DNA from: Melieria omissa
Lineage: Eukaryota; Arthropoda; Insecta; Diptera; Ulidiidae
Direction of reading: 5' to 3'
DNA: 64,000 nucleotides
Assembly: GCA_963971225.1 (NCBI GenBank)
Contig: OZ020269.1
Location: forward strand, 43,297,264-43,361,263
This document shows positions 42,643 through 53,059 of this stretch, in pieces. The notes under the pieces are model-generated. The model was given only the letters and a program-made list of their open reading frames with translations. It searched no databases and was not told the origin of the DNA. How positions within the stretch are numbered: position 1 is the stretch's first letter; each line of letters starts with the position of its first letter. The translations under genes were made by a program, and so were the position numbers.

Positions 42643-43260
42643 TTACCCGAGGTATCGGAAGTACCATTTGACCTTAGCCCCGCTCAAACCACGCCTTAGA
42701 GGGTCATCCAGGCCGCCTGGTTGCCCTAAGGGAGGTAGTTTGGGGAGCTGTTTTTTGGGCCTACTTGCCTCTACGTCAACAGCTCGGCCTACTGCCAGCG
42801 CCGAAGCGGTGGATGACGGTGGTAATTCCCGTGCAGTCGCAGCGACGCTAGCACTATGGGGCGAGTCTGTGGGCTCCGCCCCCACCACCAGTCTGGACTG
42901 AATGCATCCTGGACCAGTAGGGAGAGTCAGAGCCTTGCTCACCTGACTTGTGGTGGGACGAGTGCTGATTGATGCTGCCAGAGCAGAGGTACCAAACAGA
43001 AGCCTGCCTCGTCTCGATACTCCCCCTCTGCCTGCACCGCCGGCCACTCGTCCGCCCCTGAGTGGGCCCCTCGCCACCTTGGAAGGTATTCTTCCTCGGC
43101 TGATGCTAGGCCTCAGGTCTACTTCTGTGTTTTGGAGCGCATGCTCCGGTACTGCTGCAAGTTGAGTTGCGGTGGAGTCCCGCATAGCGAGTGACATGCC
43201 TCGTTTATTTTTACCGCCATTTCTTTTTGTAGAATTCATCATATTTGCGGTGCGGCCGCC
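42643..43260 (-). CDS. LOA LINE ORF1, low-complexity N-terminal part
   Basis: The likely start is the MMNSTKRNGGKNKRG stretch near 43242. It is Arg/Gly/Pro/Ser-rich (GGRVAGGAGRGGVSRRGRLL) and disordered in appearance, followed by SRPKKQLPKLPPLGQPGG. It is markedly richer in G/C than flanking DNA. The frame leaves ORF1 at 42643, and the downstream DUF4780 part is in another frame. Confidence 0.6.
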   Translation of the reverse strand, partial: GGRTANMMNSTKRNGGKNKRGMSLAMRDSTATQLAAVPEHALQNTEVDLRPSISRGRIPSKVARGPLRGGRVAGGAGRGGVSRRGRLLFGTSALAASISTRPTTSQVSKALTLPTGPGCIQSRLVVGAEPTDSPHSASVAATARELPPSSTASALAVGRAVDVEASRPKKQLPKLPPLGQPGGLDDPLRRGLSGAKVKWYFRYLG

Positions 43261-43608
43261 TGCCCGCGCGCGAGGCGAAGGCGATGGCGGCCAAACATTC
43301 TGGCTGGGACAGGGTTGGTCGACCATGACAGAGCCCGCATACCATGGCAAGGCCATTGTACTTCCTGAGGCGGCCCGGTATCAGGAAGGCACCGAAATAA
43401 TACAGCCGGTATACCCCCTGGCTGCAAACCACCCAGTGGGCACGGTCCGCGTAACACCCTGGGTTAGGGGGGGTAGTGCTTAGTACGGGCTCCGCACCAG
43501 ACTATTCCGCTCCGTTCATCACTCGGAGTGGAGCAGTCTGCGGCGTCCCTGCCCGCGGCAAGCCCCCACACCACGACAAGGTGACTACCCTTGTGGAGGT
43601 GACTACCC

Positions 43609-45860
43609 TTAACGAGGCATGCAGAATTGCTGTTGCAGGCAAATAAAAATGCCGCCACTGAACAGCTGCGTAACCAGGCTAGAAATCGATGCAATGTCAT
43701 TCTAATTCACCAAAAGTTTCTGCACGAACAGCGCCACAGGAAGAAAATTCTTCAATGCCAACGTGTCAGTAAGAACTTTTGGTCATTCGTTGAGAGGGTA
43801 AAGAACGTCTCAATTCCAATTCCAAGTCTTCTTAACAATGATCCAATCATACTCACTCGGCTGATAAAGCTAATTTGTTGGCTAACATTTTCGCAGAGAA
43901 TTCCTCTCTGCCCCCCAGCGATCAATCACTACCCGTAGTCGATAACGTCTTTTGCTCTATGCCAGAAATACATTTGCGCACACGGATAGTTAAATGAGTG
44001 CTTGCAAATATCGATGTAAATAAGGCTTAAAGGCCGGACTGCATTCCAATGTTTTGAAAAAGTGCGCTACCTCACATGCTTGGTTTTAGTGGCTGAGACA
44101 CACTTAGGCCTATATGCCCATTGTGATACCACAAATTCCACCCGTTTTAAATGTGTGTGTAACACTGTTGTTTCCAACATGTGATATAACACATATTTCA
44201 AAGGGAGGGAGGGGACCTACAGTTTAACGCCGAATATGAACGGTGGTTTTTTTGCCATTTTTCCTTTCACACTTGGAGGTTTTGCCATTGCCTACCAGCT
44301 TCATGTGGATAGCGATAGAAGTAGACGAGCGGTTTACCAGCCCAAGCTGGGAATCAAACCTAGGGCCTCGACATGAAAAGCCAGCGCGCTACCCGCTGGA
44401 CTATCGTGACCGGTCTCAATGGCTTGTCCATTACACAAACTTTTCAACATGTCATACACTACAGGTGTATTTCCGACATGTTGGAAGGTAGCAAATGTTC
44501 AACCAGTTCCTAAAAAAGGCAAGGCAACTGACCCTGCCAAGTACTGACCCATAGCAATTTGTTCGGTGCTTTCCAAAGCAAGCATTGTAGACATCAACCT
44601 TGTGAAATATCTGGAGCACGATAAACTGCTAAAGTGACCGCCAATACGGCTTCCGAAGACAGCGATCGACGGGAAACCTAATGGCGGTCATCATCGAGAA
44701 ATGGAACCACAGCATTCTAAACCTCGCTGAAAGCAATGTTGTCGCATTTCTAAGACCTTTTATCGGGTATGGCATAAAGCACTTGTATCAACATTGATTG
44801 CTTCTGGCGTTGGTAGTACCGTTTCTCGTTGGATCGCTCTATTCGTGTTGTAATAGACAGCATAGCCTCAGAAAAGCATTCCCTTAGCGCGGGAGTGTCG
44901 CAGGGTTTGGTTCTTTCTCCAACCCTTTTCCTTATCTTTATCAACGACCTATTATCGTCGACGAAGAATCCCATCTACTCCTACGGATGACAGCACCATT
45001 TGCCATTTGTTTGTTGAGTCTCGCAAGACCCAATGTTGCCTGTTATCCCACAAACGAGTCAACACACATCCCAACACATCCTTGGTTATGGGTGGTGCGA
45101 GTATTGCGGAATCGGCAGCTATTGATGTTCTGGGCATGGCCATTAACCCTTTCCAACATGAAAATAAACCGGGCTGTATGAATTGTATGGGATGTATTCC
45201 AATATATTGGACATTGTGACTGAAAGGGTTAAGAACGATCTTCGTTGGAACGATCATATTTTTGGCGTGTCGAAAGAAGTAGCCAAGTGCCTCGGCTTCT
45301 TAAAAGCGGTGCGAAAAATATTTTACTCCGACCGATCTCCGCATTATTTACACCATCTACATCCGGCCTAAAATGGAGTTTAACTCGTACCTACGGGTAG
45401 GGGCCGCAAAATCCAATTTGGAGCCTCTGGACCGGGTGCAAAACCGTGCGATTAAGCTTATAGGGGACAGTAAGGCATCCAGCTCTATTGACTCCATGGA
45501 ACATCGTCGAAACGTGGCGTGAGTGGTTTTATTTTACCGATACTTTTTCGTGAATTGCTCAATGGAGGTTAGCAGCCTGCTGCTATCACTCCGGGTGTTC
45601 CCTTGGGCAACCCGTTTGAATACTGGCGCCCATGCATTCCACATCGAAAGGATGTTGCAGTGCACTACGCACTACAGAGAAAGTTCGTTCGTCCCCCTGC
45701 AAATATTTTCGCCAGCACTTATGATCTTGATGGGTTCAAGGCAAAAGTCCGTAAATTCTTTGCCCAAAATCTTTTCTCCCAACCCATATATCCTTTCTGT
45801 TCCAGCTCAATGCCTCGCATTTAAAGGGGATTCCCCTGCACGTTGGTTCGTTTAATAAAA
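43609..45860 (+). pseudogene. Jockey-like LINE, reverse transcriptase part
   Basis: Continues the element of 38104-38301. Plus-strand frames: ATEQLRNQARNRCNVILIHQ and NFWSFVERVKN near 43640-43800. Then come a SINE insertion, TCWKVANVQPVPKKGKA and PIAICSVLSKA near 44480-44590, the RT box region with SIPLARE...-like and LFLIFINDLL-like readings near 44890-44960, ADDSTICH-equivalent DDSTICHLF near 44985, KEVAKCLGFLK at 45270-45305, and FYRYFFVNCS near 45527. The latter motifs are typical of jockey elements. Numerous shifts and stops mark it as dead. Confidence 0.75.
44190..44415 (-). repeat. tRNA-related SINE with a different head
   Basis: On the minus strand the head at about 44333-44412 reads GATAGTCCAGCGGGTAGCGC (A box) and CTAGGTTTGATTCCCAGC (B box). 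The body that follows keeps AATGGCAAAACCTCCAAG and GTTAAACTGTAGGTCCC, in the same order as the SINEs at 61, 2576 and 29962, although the head is clearly from another tRNA. It is inserted in the jockey-like LINE. Confidence 0.75.
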
Positions 45861-46151
45861 AAATTTTACCAGCAGTCTTTGAAAGGCAGTCAGTGATAAT
45901 TAAACAACGGCTGCGTGCTCTACCACAAAATTTGTTTGCCGCTAATTCAACGTACGTTTGTATAATGGATGATGAGAGTTATTTTACAGTAGAAGGACAC
46001 GAAGGGCCCCCAAACATTATTTCAAGCTGTCGAGTCAAGTTCGATTGTCGGTCATACATTTGACACGTCTGGGGGCAATGGGAGCTTATTTTGTAAAAAC
46101 GACCATTTTGTATGCGAGCCCCATGAAAGGTTGGAGATGCGGTATTAATAT
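45861..46151 (+). pseudogene. Mariner-like transposase fragment
   Basis: The plus-strand frame reads KQRLRALPQNLFAANSTYVC and IMDDESYFTVEG, the first-aspartate region of mariner-like transposases (xMDDExYF). It is cut by the copia insertion at 46152. 50386-50440 may be its continuation (KLVGVSHRF-like text). No termini found. Confidence 0.5.
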
Positions 46152-46320
46152 TGTTAAAATGAAAAAACACGACCGGTTTCTATGGTGTTTCGTTGTGAAC
46201 ACAAACACTGGAAATTTACACACTTTATTAGCAATGAAATGACAGATGAATCGTAGGTAAACAAATAATATAAATTAATTCTATGTAAAGTGCACGTTGC
46301 GCAAAGTGGCTACGCCAACA
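46152..46320 (-). repeat. Copia 3' LTR
   Basis: 169 bp. From GGTGTTTCGTTG to the inner end CTACGCCAACA it is identical or nearly so to 50218-50385. The differences lie in the first 30 bases (TGTTAAAATG versus TGTTGAAGT, and TCTATGG versus TCACTGG). Confidence 0.9.
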
Positions 46321-46329
46321 CTCCTTCTC
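46321..46329 (-). promoter_or_regulatory. Copia polypurine tract
   Basis: GAGAAGGAG on the minus strand lies directly against the 3' LTR, the place where plus-strand DNA synthesis of LTR elements is primed. Confidence 0.75.
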
Positions 46330-46338
46330 AACGCAAAT

Positions 46339-47600
46339 TTACATAAGTTTCATTGAATTAACACAATTATTATGTTTGTTCTTAGCTAAGTTTTTGGTTA
46401 ACACATCAGCTATCATTTCGTTCGTAGGACAATACCTAAGCTCGACATGTTTTTTCTGCACAGCTTCTCGAATGTGATGGTACTTGATATCGATGTGCTT
46501 ACTGCGTTTGTGGTACACAGGATTCTGTGCCAGCTGCATAGCACCCTGGTTATCGATGTATAGCTCCACGGGTCCCTCAGAGCAAAAACCAAGTTCAACC
46601 AACAATCGCTTCAAATACGTGGCTTCCTTTGTCGCATCTGACGCTGCCATATATTCAGCTTCTGTGCTGCTGAGTGCTACTGTGTGTTGTTTTCTCGACT
46701 CCCATGATATTGGACAATTTCCATAAAAAAATATGAATCCAGTATATGACTTTCGATCCAGCACGTTACCACCCCAATCAGCATCCACATGTCCTTTTAA
46801 CGTCTCCTCACCTGATCGGAAGTCCATCTTTAATTCCACTGTTCCGGCTAGATAACGAAGAATGTGCTTCAACTTATGAAAATGTTCAATGTGTGGATCG
46901 CAATTACGTTGGGCCATTTTTGAGACTGAATGAAGAATATCTGGCCTTGTTGTAAGCGCCAAGTACAGAAGAGCGCCTATGAGAGACTGGTACTCTTTTT
47001 GGTTTGCCTTCTCGCAATCAGTTGCACAGTCAACTTGATATCCTTGTTCAAGAGGAATCGATACTGCTTTGCAGTTCTCCATACCATACTCTGCCAAGAG
47101 TTCACGTATGTACTGTGCTTGACCAATTTTTATCCCACCTGTCTCTCCATCGCGTTGAATGTCTATCCCCAGAAAATGTTTTAAAGTGCCTTTATCACTC
47201 ACCTCAAATTCTTCACAAAGCTGTTGTTTAATTTTAAGAACTGTGGTGTTGGCTTCACACCCTATGATAAGATCATCAACATACACAAGAACGATCGCAA
47301 TTTGCTTGTTGAATGTACCCTTGTATAAACAAGGTTCGTTCGCACACGCTTTAAAACCCATGCGCTTCAACACACCATCTAGCATGCTGTTCCACTCTTT
47401 GCCACTTTGTTTCAACCCATAAATGGCCTTGTGGAGTCGAAGAACTTTATGTGGTGACTTACCATCGACATAATTTTGGGGTTGCTTCATATAAATTGTA
47501 TCGTGCAAGTCACTATTCAGGTATGCCGACTTTACATCTATTTGATGAAGATGCATCTTGTACTTCACTGCTAATGAGTCGAATAGTTGAATATCTAGCG
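46339..47600 (-). CDS. Copia reverse transcriptase and RNase H frame
   Basis: Open for 409 codons from about 47568, with readable homology from about 47600. [20 protein letters not shown] (first Asp), [13 protein letters not shown] and [10 protein letters not shown] (YVDD catalytic pair). Then [18 protein letters not shown]. RNase [43 protein letters not shown] and [14 protein letters not shown]. It is complete to the usual copia C-terminus ([10 protein letters not shown]). The join to the upstream frame is broken. Confidence 0.95.
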
Positions 47601-49660
47601 ACAGGTGAAAATACCTCCTTGTAGTCGATTCCGAATCTTTGACTGCAACCTTTCGCCACTAATCGGGCTTTGTGCCGTACTATGTTGCCATGTTGGTCCT
47701 TTTTTAGTGCAAATACCCACTTACATGGAATCGCCTTGCACCCAGCAGGCAACTCTTCCAGCGACCAAGTTTTGTTTTTGAGAAGTGCAACATACTCCTC
47801 TTCCATAGCATTCTGCCAATCTTTACGTTTTCCACAAGCCAGGGCTTCTTCGACTGTTTGTGGAACTCCTTCTTCTACCATACTGTAAACCTCATGGAAC
47901 TGCTTCTTTGGTCTACCAACTTTACCAGTACGCACAAGCTTTGGTCTGCCTGGTCCAATCTTGATTGCTTGCTTGTCAGTTGTTTGCTGCTCGTCTGAAT
48001 CGCTTTCGCTATTGGCTGTGTCATAGGCTTCCTCACGTACCTTCGTCTTCGCGCTTTCTGGTTCGCTCTCCAAATTCAGCATTAGATAATCCCCCACGTT
48101 TTCGGGGTTGTCGCCACCGTCAGAACTATCAAATTTGGTTTCCTCGAACAAGACGTCGCGATGCTCAAACACAATGCCTCTGTTTTTGTCGTATAGGCGG
48201 TAAGCTTTTGATGTTGTTGAGTAGCCGACCATAATGCATTGAGTACCTTTGGCTTCGAATTTAGACCTCTTATGTGATTTGTCTAATGCAACTGCAATCG
48301 AACCAAATGTACGCAAGTGCTGCACGTTGGGCTTTCTGCCCAACCAGATCTCGTATGGGGTTTTGTCCCCCAACTTCTTCGATGGACATCTATTTCTGAT
48401 ATAAACTGCAGTGTTGACTGCTTCTGCCCATAAGCGTTGGCTTGCACTAGCATGCACAAGCATACAACGAGCCATCTCTACTAATGTGCGATTTGCACGC
48501 TCTGCCACTCCATTCTGTTGCGGAGTATACGGCGCTGTCAACTGCCGAATGATACCTTGTGCCTGAAGGTACGCATCGAACTCACCATTGACGTACTCGC
48601 GACCGTTGTCTGACCTAATCGCCTTAATCTTGCGCCTGGTTTGGCGTTCTACTTGCGCCTTAAATGTTTTGAAATGTTTATAGACTTCGCTCTTGGCCTT
48701 CATAAAATATACGTAAATACGTCGCGACCAGTCGTCAATGAAAGTGACGAAGTATCTTGAGCCTCCCACGGAATTGACTCGGAACGGCCCGCACACGTCT
48801 GAGTGCACAAGTTCTAACAAGTCCTTCGTTTTCGTATTTGATTCGTCGGGAAATGGTAGAACGTGAATCTTACTCACCATGCAAGTGTTGCATTTAGCTG
48901 TGGCTGAATCGACGTGTCCGTTTAACTGCATGCCATGCACCAGATGGTAGCGAGAAATTGTGTATAGGCTCCTAAAATGTAGGTGCCCAAATCGATTGTG
49001 CCAAGCTACGTCCTTGCTGCTTGCTGAATACGCCTTCTCTGTCCCGCCTCTGATGACGAATAAGCTGTCCCTCCTTTGAGCTTGTAGAAGTATTGCGCCT
49101 GTCTTTTCTCTTACTGTGGCCTTGATTGCATCGAATTTCACGGTGTAGCCTTTCTCTACGACCTTGTTTACTGATATGAAGTTTGCTTGTAGCTCCGGAG
49201 AGTATAATACCTCCTTCAATACAATATCGTCCCGGAGTTCTACGTCGCCTTTGCCTATGGCTTTTATGAATTTGTCACCAGCAAGTGCAATTTGTTCGTC
49301 GTGATGTTCGTAGCGTGTAAACAAACTACGATTGTTACACATGTGCGACGTGGCGCCGCTGTCGATGTACCACTCTGTCCTTCGGAATCCAGCACTTTCC
49401 AGCATCGCCATTCCCTTTTGCTTGGTGTTATTCTTCTTGTCACACTGACTTGCATAGTGCCCCTTTTCGCCACAAACGAAGCAATTTCCACTGAACTTTT
49501 TACGCTCCTTTTTGTTGTCGTTTCTCTTCCTGTTCACATTTTTCGCAGTAAATGCCTGCTCACTCGCTACTTCTCCGCTTTCGTTACTTTCACTTCTTTT
49601 TTTTTTTTGCCTTCTTCTAGAATTTTTTGTTTCAGAGTTGAAAATTTCGGTAACTCGTCC
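47513..49660 (-). CDS. Copia zinc knuckle, protease and integrase frame
   Basis: The frame is meaningful from about 49660. Zinc knuckle [14 protein letters not shown]. Protease [14 protein letters not shown] (DSG active site). GAG_pre-integrase [13 protein letters not shown]. Integrase zinc and core: [12 protein letters not shown] (Asp), [14 protein letters not shown] (Asp) and [14 protein letters not shown] (Glu). The DUF-like IGYKAYRLYD text and the RT start [17 protein letters not shown] follow. It ends prematurely near 47590 after [14 protein letters not shown]. Residues before the zinc knuckle overlap gag in another frame and are not real there. Confidence 0.9.
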   Translation of the reverse strand, partial: GRVTEIFNSETKNSRRRQKKKRSESNESGEVASEQAFTAKNVNRKRNDNKKERKKFSGNCFVCGEKGHYASQCDKKNNTKQKGMAMLESAGFRRTEWYIDSGATSHMCNNRSLFTRYEHHDEQIALAGDKFIKAIGKGDVELRDDIVLKEVLYSPELQANFISVNKVVEKGYTVKFDAIKATVREKTGAILLQAQRRDSLFVIRGGTEKAYSASSKDVAWHNRFGHLHFRSLYTISRYHLVHGMQLNGHVDSATAKCNTCMVSKIHVLPFPDESNTKTKDLLELVHSDVCGPFRVNSVGGSRYFVTFIDDWSRRIYVYFMKAKSEVYKHFKTFKAQVERQTRRKIKAIRSDNGREYVNGEFDAYLQAQGIIRQLTAPYTPQQNGVAERANRTLVEMARCMLVHASASQRLWAEAVNTAVYIRNRCPSKKLGDKTPYEIWLGRKPNVQHLRTFGSIAVALDKSHKRSKFEAKGTQCIMVGYSTTSKAYRLYDKNRGIVFEHRDVLFEETKFDSSDGGDNPENVGDYLMLNLESEPESAKTKVREEAYDTANSESDSDEQQTTDKQAIKIGPGRPKLVRTGKVGRPKKQFHEVYSMVEEGVPQTVEEALACGKRKDWQNAMEEEYVALLKNKTWSLEELPAGCKAIPCKWVFALKKDQHGNIVRHKARLVAKGCSQRFGIDYKEVFSPVARYSTIRLISSEVQDASSSNRCKVGIPE

Positions 49661-50154
49661 CTCGTTTCTATGGCAACTACAAAGTTCTCGAAGTCCTTTG
49701 GCAAACTGGACAAAATCATTATCGAAAGTAACTCCTCCTGGATCTCTATGCCTGTTTCCGCCAACTTTTCGGTGATTTCTGTGAAATCGTTGACATGCTG
49801 CGCAATATTGCCACCTTCCGCCATGGACAGGTTGAGAAGCCTCTTGTACAGCGATACCTTTTGCAATGGCTCTTTGGGTTGATGCACCTCCTGCAGTTTC
49901 TCCCACGCAGCTTTTGAAGTCGAGCACTTTTTGATATGAGGTAACTGAGCGGGTTTGACGCTCAATAAAATCGTTGCGAGCGCCTTCTCGTCATCGGCTT
50001 CGAACTTTTGTTCGTCGTCTGCATCCTCTTTCTTCAGCTTTCCTGACACGATGCTCCAGTAACCTCCATAGACGAGCATACTCCTCATCTGCACTACCCA
50101 GGAATCATAATTGTTGTCATCCAGTTTTTCAATTTGAAAATTCGACACACTCAT
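49567..50154 (-). CDS. Copia Gag frame
   Basis: Starts [20 protein letters not shown] (UBN2/DUF4219-type start), with [35 protein letters not shown] and [13 protein letters not shown], the standard copia capsid region. It runs into a 12-base A tract (about 49604-49615) and stops 15 codons later. One more A would carry it in frame into the zinc knuckle. The start is the first ATG after the primer-binding site. Confidence 0.9.
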   Translation of the reverse strand: MSVSNFQIEKLDDNNYDSWVVQMRSMLVYGGYWSIVSGKLKKEDADDEQKFEADDEKALATILLSVKPAQLPHIKKCSTSKAAWEKLQEVHQPKEPLQKVSLYKRLLNLSMAEGGNIAQHVNDFTEITEKLAETGIEIQEELLSIMILSSLPKDFENFVVAIETRDELPKFSTLKQKILEEGKKKKEVKVTKAEK

Positions 50155-50202
50155 TTTGATTTTTTAGTTTTTTATAAATTTTAGAAATTTGAAACAGAGC
50201 TT

Positions 50203-50217
50203 CCTGGGCCCATAACC
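50203..50217 (-). promoter_or_regulatory. Copia primer-binding site (initiator tRNA-Met type)
   Basis: The minus strand reads GGTTATGGGCCCAGG immediately after the LTR end TTCAACA. This is the copia-type site pairing with an internal part of initiator tRNA-Met, and it fixes the LTR boundary at 50218. Confidence 0.85.
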
Positions 50218-50385
50218 TGTTGAAGTAAAAAACACGACCGGTTTCACTGGTGTTTCGTTGTGAACACAAACACTGGAAATTTACACACTTTATTAGCAAT
50301 GAAATGACAGATGAATCGTAGGTAAACAAATAATATAAATTAATTCTATGTAAAGTGCACGTTGCGCAAAGTGGCTACGCCAACA
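50218..50385 (-). repeat. Copia 5' LTR
   Basis: 168 bp, partner of 46152-46320. On the minus strand it runs from TGTTGGCGTAGCCACTTTGC to ...TTTTTTACTTCAACA. AAATAAT / TTATTTG sequence near its centre may serve as core promoter or polyadenylation signal, but no clear TATA box stands out. Confidence 0.9.
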
Positions 50386-51090
50386 AATATATTTGAAATA
50401 AATGTTCAGCAAAGAAAACTAGTGGGGGTCAGTCATAGATTTTAAACCTCTAAGAGCAACTTCTGACCTGCTGTGGGGCAATTTGTCGAATTTCCCACCT
50501 TTTTCTGTGAACTTTGACTTCGATGCGACGCCATTTAGCTCCACTCTAGCCTCAAAATTTTTTGTGACTTTTTCACCCAACCGCATAAAATGAGAGGTTG
50601 CGGAGCATCGAAATCGAAAAATCTTGCACTAAATCATGTACATTAGTACATGCATTTGTATAAGGGGCGTAGCCAGAACTTGGTCATGGGCGGTTTTGGA
50701 CAATATATGTTTGCTAAATTTAGTATTACATGCTTTTTAACCCTTTCTAACCCCCGAATTTTACCCTGTGTCTCGATATTACTTGTTTGTATTTAAATCA
50801 TGAAACACTTGCCTAAGAACTGTGCACACGACATTTAAATTCCCACGCCTCTTTGCTAGAGTTCTAGAGCTAGTTTGCTTTTGAAAAATTTTAGCATAAA
50901 ACGGGTTAATTAAATTTGGTATCAATATGTTTTAATTACAGAAAAATATTTAATATTTATAGAAAAATACAAAATTATTACTTTTTTATTTTAATTAACC
51001 ATTATTTTGGGGATAACAGTAAAATTTTTGTAGTTTGCTTTGAATTCTCTTCTAAAAATATTAATTTGTTGTTGCCTACTTAAATTAAAC

Positions 51091-52996
51091 CAAAGAATAT
51101 GAAGTGTATAGAAGGCGAATCTGAGCTCAAAAATTCAAATTTTTGTTTGCGAGCTTCATAGAGCGGGGGGAAACCACAAAAGGGAAAGAGTGGTGCCAGC
51201 AGGAGAGCAAGCGCTTCAGTTTACGCGCATTGACTGTGCGAACTGAAGCACGCGCTACAAGAAACACACATGAAGTGAAAGTACCGCTTCTCCTGTGTAC
51301 TTTGAGGCGTTGGTGGTTGTTTTGGTCACTCAATTGTTTGTGCAAATTTCTCACAGCAACACCAGCCAGCGCAATGATCGTCGTTTCAACGACGCATTTG
51401 TTTGTTGTTGTTGTAGTTTTTATGTATACACAGCTCGAGAAAAATGTAAACAGCTCTTCTTTTGTTGTTTTTTATTGTTTATGTTTTGCATGGAACTTCC
51501 TTTTTTTAATTTACAGTCACAGCATTCACCAGGAAATCCGAAGGAGCAAATAGGTAGCAAATGTCTGTAACCGATTGATAATTTTTATGGAAAATGTTTC
51601 ACTTAGCGCAGTGATAAGAAGTGAAGAAGAATGATAACCTTTTTTCTTAGTTTTTGGAAACATATGCCACAATTATTATCTATTACCCCGTTTATACGAC
51701 AGCTCAAGTCGCTTTCAGTCAATACGCATTGAGTCGATACAGTAGTATAAACACGATTTCAAACCGCTTTGAACGTTCTAAGCGTATCGAGTCAAAGCGC
51801 TTTTCAAATGAGTTTTTAAATTTTCAAGTCGCTTCGACAATGCGTATAAACGGTTTAACATTTTCAAATCAGCTGATGGTCTTGTCCACTAAATTTGTTG
51901 AGCATTTTCAAGTAACAAGCAAGGACCCCAACAGCTAACATTTATAAGCCGTCAAAAAAATAGGAAAAATGAAAAAAATTAAAGCATACTTATCAAACCG
52001 TTTGCAGTCAATTCGCTTCTGAAATCAATGTATAAACACCTGGCTCGAAAGCGTATCGAGTCAATGCGAATCGACTGGGACCGACGTATAAACATGGTAT
52101 ATGTTAATTTTTACTCGATTGTCGAAGATTTTATCTACAAAATAATTTGTTGTAATTACTGCTGAAATAAAATAATAAAAAGACAGTTTCGTCTGTCTCA
52201 GCATGTAGTAGGATTTGATTCATAGAATCCTGTGTATCTTCGAAATTAGTTGTTACACTTGACCGAGTACTACTTGAATTTTGTCCCAAAATTGCAAAAG
52301 TATTTTCTCGTTTATCTTGGTTAAACAACTTTTTTGTTATAAAACATATATGTGGGTTATTGCTTAATTTTATCAGTTATTAAAAAACAGATTTTAGTTT
52401 TAAAAATACAACTTGAATCATCCATACATTTAACATCTTTCAAATAATTAAAAAAATCTTTATAAATTTTTACGACTCATTATAAAGCCGATCTAAAGCA
52501 ATCCGATTGCCCTATTCATGCAATCAAATATTAGGTCTACTTTTTTGATAAATTCTTCAGGAACTTTGTTTGTAGCGACCACATAAGTCGTCACGCCAAC
52601 AATATTTTATTTTCTTTTCTATGATTTTGCGCACACTACTGTCGGCAATAAGTTCAGGAGCAATATGCGACGCCGTTCAGGCTTGTAGAAGAACAAAAGC
52701 CAGCCAGAAATCAGAAATCGTTTTACAATTTCAGCTTTTCGCCAGCGCAACAACAACAACAACAGCGTTCGTCTTCACCTTGCAATCATTTCACGCCACA
52801 ACAATGTGCTAACACACACTCGCTGCAGTGAGCGCAACCAAAGAGCGCAACACATAAAACTATGTTCTCGCTTGTAAATCAGCGCTCTCACCACATACGT
52901 GATCTGTGCGAGCAGAGCGCGGGTTCCAATGTTAGAACCCGCCATACGAAATTTTTGCTTGTATGACATGCGCATTCTGTATGTTTATGTTCTTTG
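51091..52996 (-). mobile_element. P-element-like transposon 3, decayed
   Basis: Ends CAAAGAATATGAAG at the left and CATAAACATACAG... / GTTCTTTG at the right, with the 7-bp duplication ATTAAAC (51084-51090, 52997-53003). Coding remnants include a minus frame at 52131-52328 reading FNQDKRENTFAILGQN and NFEDTQDSMN, alignable with the C-terminal frame of element 1. Most of the transposase is deleted. It hosts the MITE at 51686-52097. Confidence 0.8.
51686..52097. mobile_element. TA-flanked MITE with GTTTATACG ends
   Basis: Inverted ends CCCCGTTTATACGACAG and CCATGTTTATACGTCGG, TA at 51684-51685 and 52098-52099, 412 bp. GCGTATCGAGTCAA(A/T)GCG repeats and GCATTGAGTCGATACAG form subterminal copies on both sides. 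Non-coding, nested in P-like element 3. Confidence 0.7.
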
Positions 52997-53059
52997 ATTA
53001 AACCCATAAATCAATCGTAGCTTTCGCTTTAAGATAACAAATAGGTGAATTTACTCTCA

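Larger units (their letters stand above)
38302..43608 (-). mobile_element. LOA-clade LINE, nearly full length
   Basis: Inserted on the minus strand into a jockey-like LINE with a 12-bp target duplication TTAACGAGGCAT. It has ORF1 with a DUF4780-type domain, and ORF2 with apurinic endonuclease, reverse transcriptase and RNase H, in that order. The 5' end (right side) shows a short GTGACTACCCTTGTGG duplication. The RNase H and the RT box text (CPQGGVLSPLLWS, YADD) fit LOA/Bilbo-type elements. ORF1 and ORF2 carry frameshifts, so this copy is inactive. Confidence 0.8.
46152..50385 (-). mobile_element. Copia LTR retrotransposon, near complete
   Basis: Short LTRs (169 and 168 bp) beginning, on the minus strand, TGTTGGCGTAGCC, with the 5-bp duplication AATAT (46147-46151, 50386-50390). 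A primer-binding site and a polypurine tract are present. Gag, zinc knuckle, protease, integrase, RT and RNase H follow in copia order. Two frameshifts (about 49610 and 47590) separate three long frames. The LTRs differ mainly in the first 15-20 bases of the + side, so the insertion is fairly recent. Confidence 0.95.

Noticed and set aside
44333..44412. Possible tRNA gene on the minus strand
   Set aside because: Good A and B boxes but joined to the SINE body, with an imperfect acceptor stem. It is treated as a SINE head.
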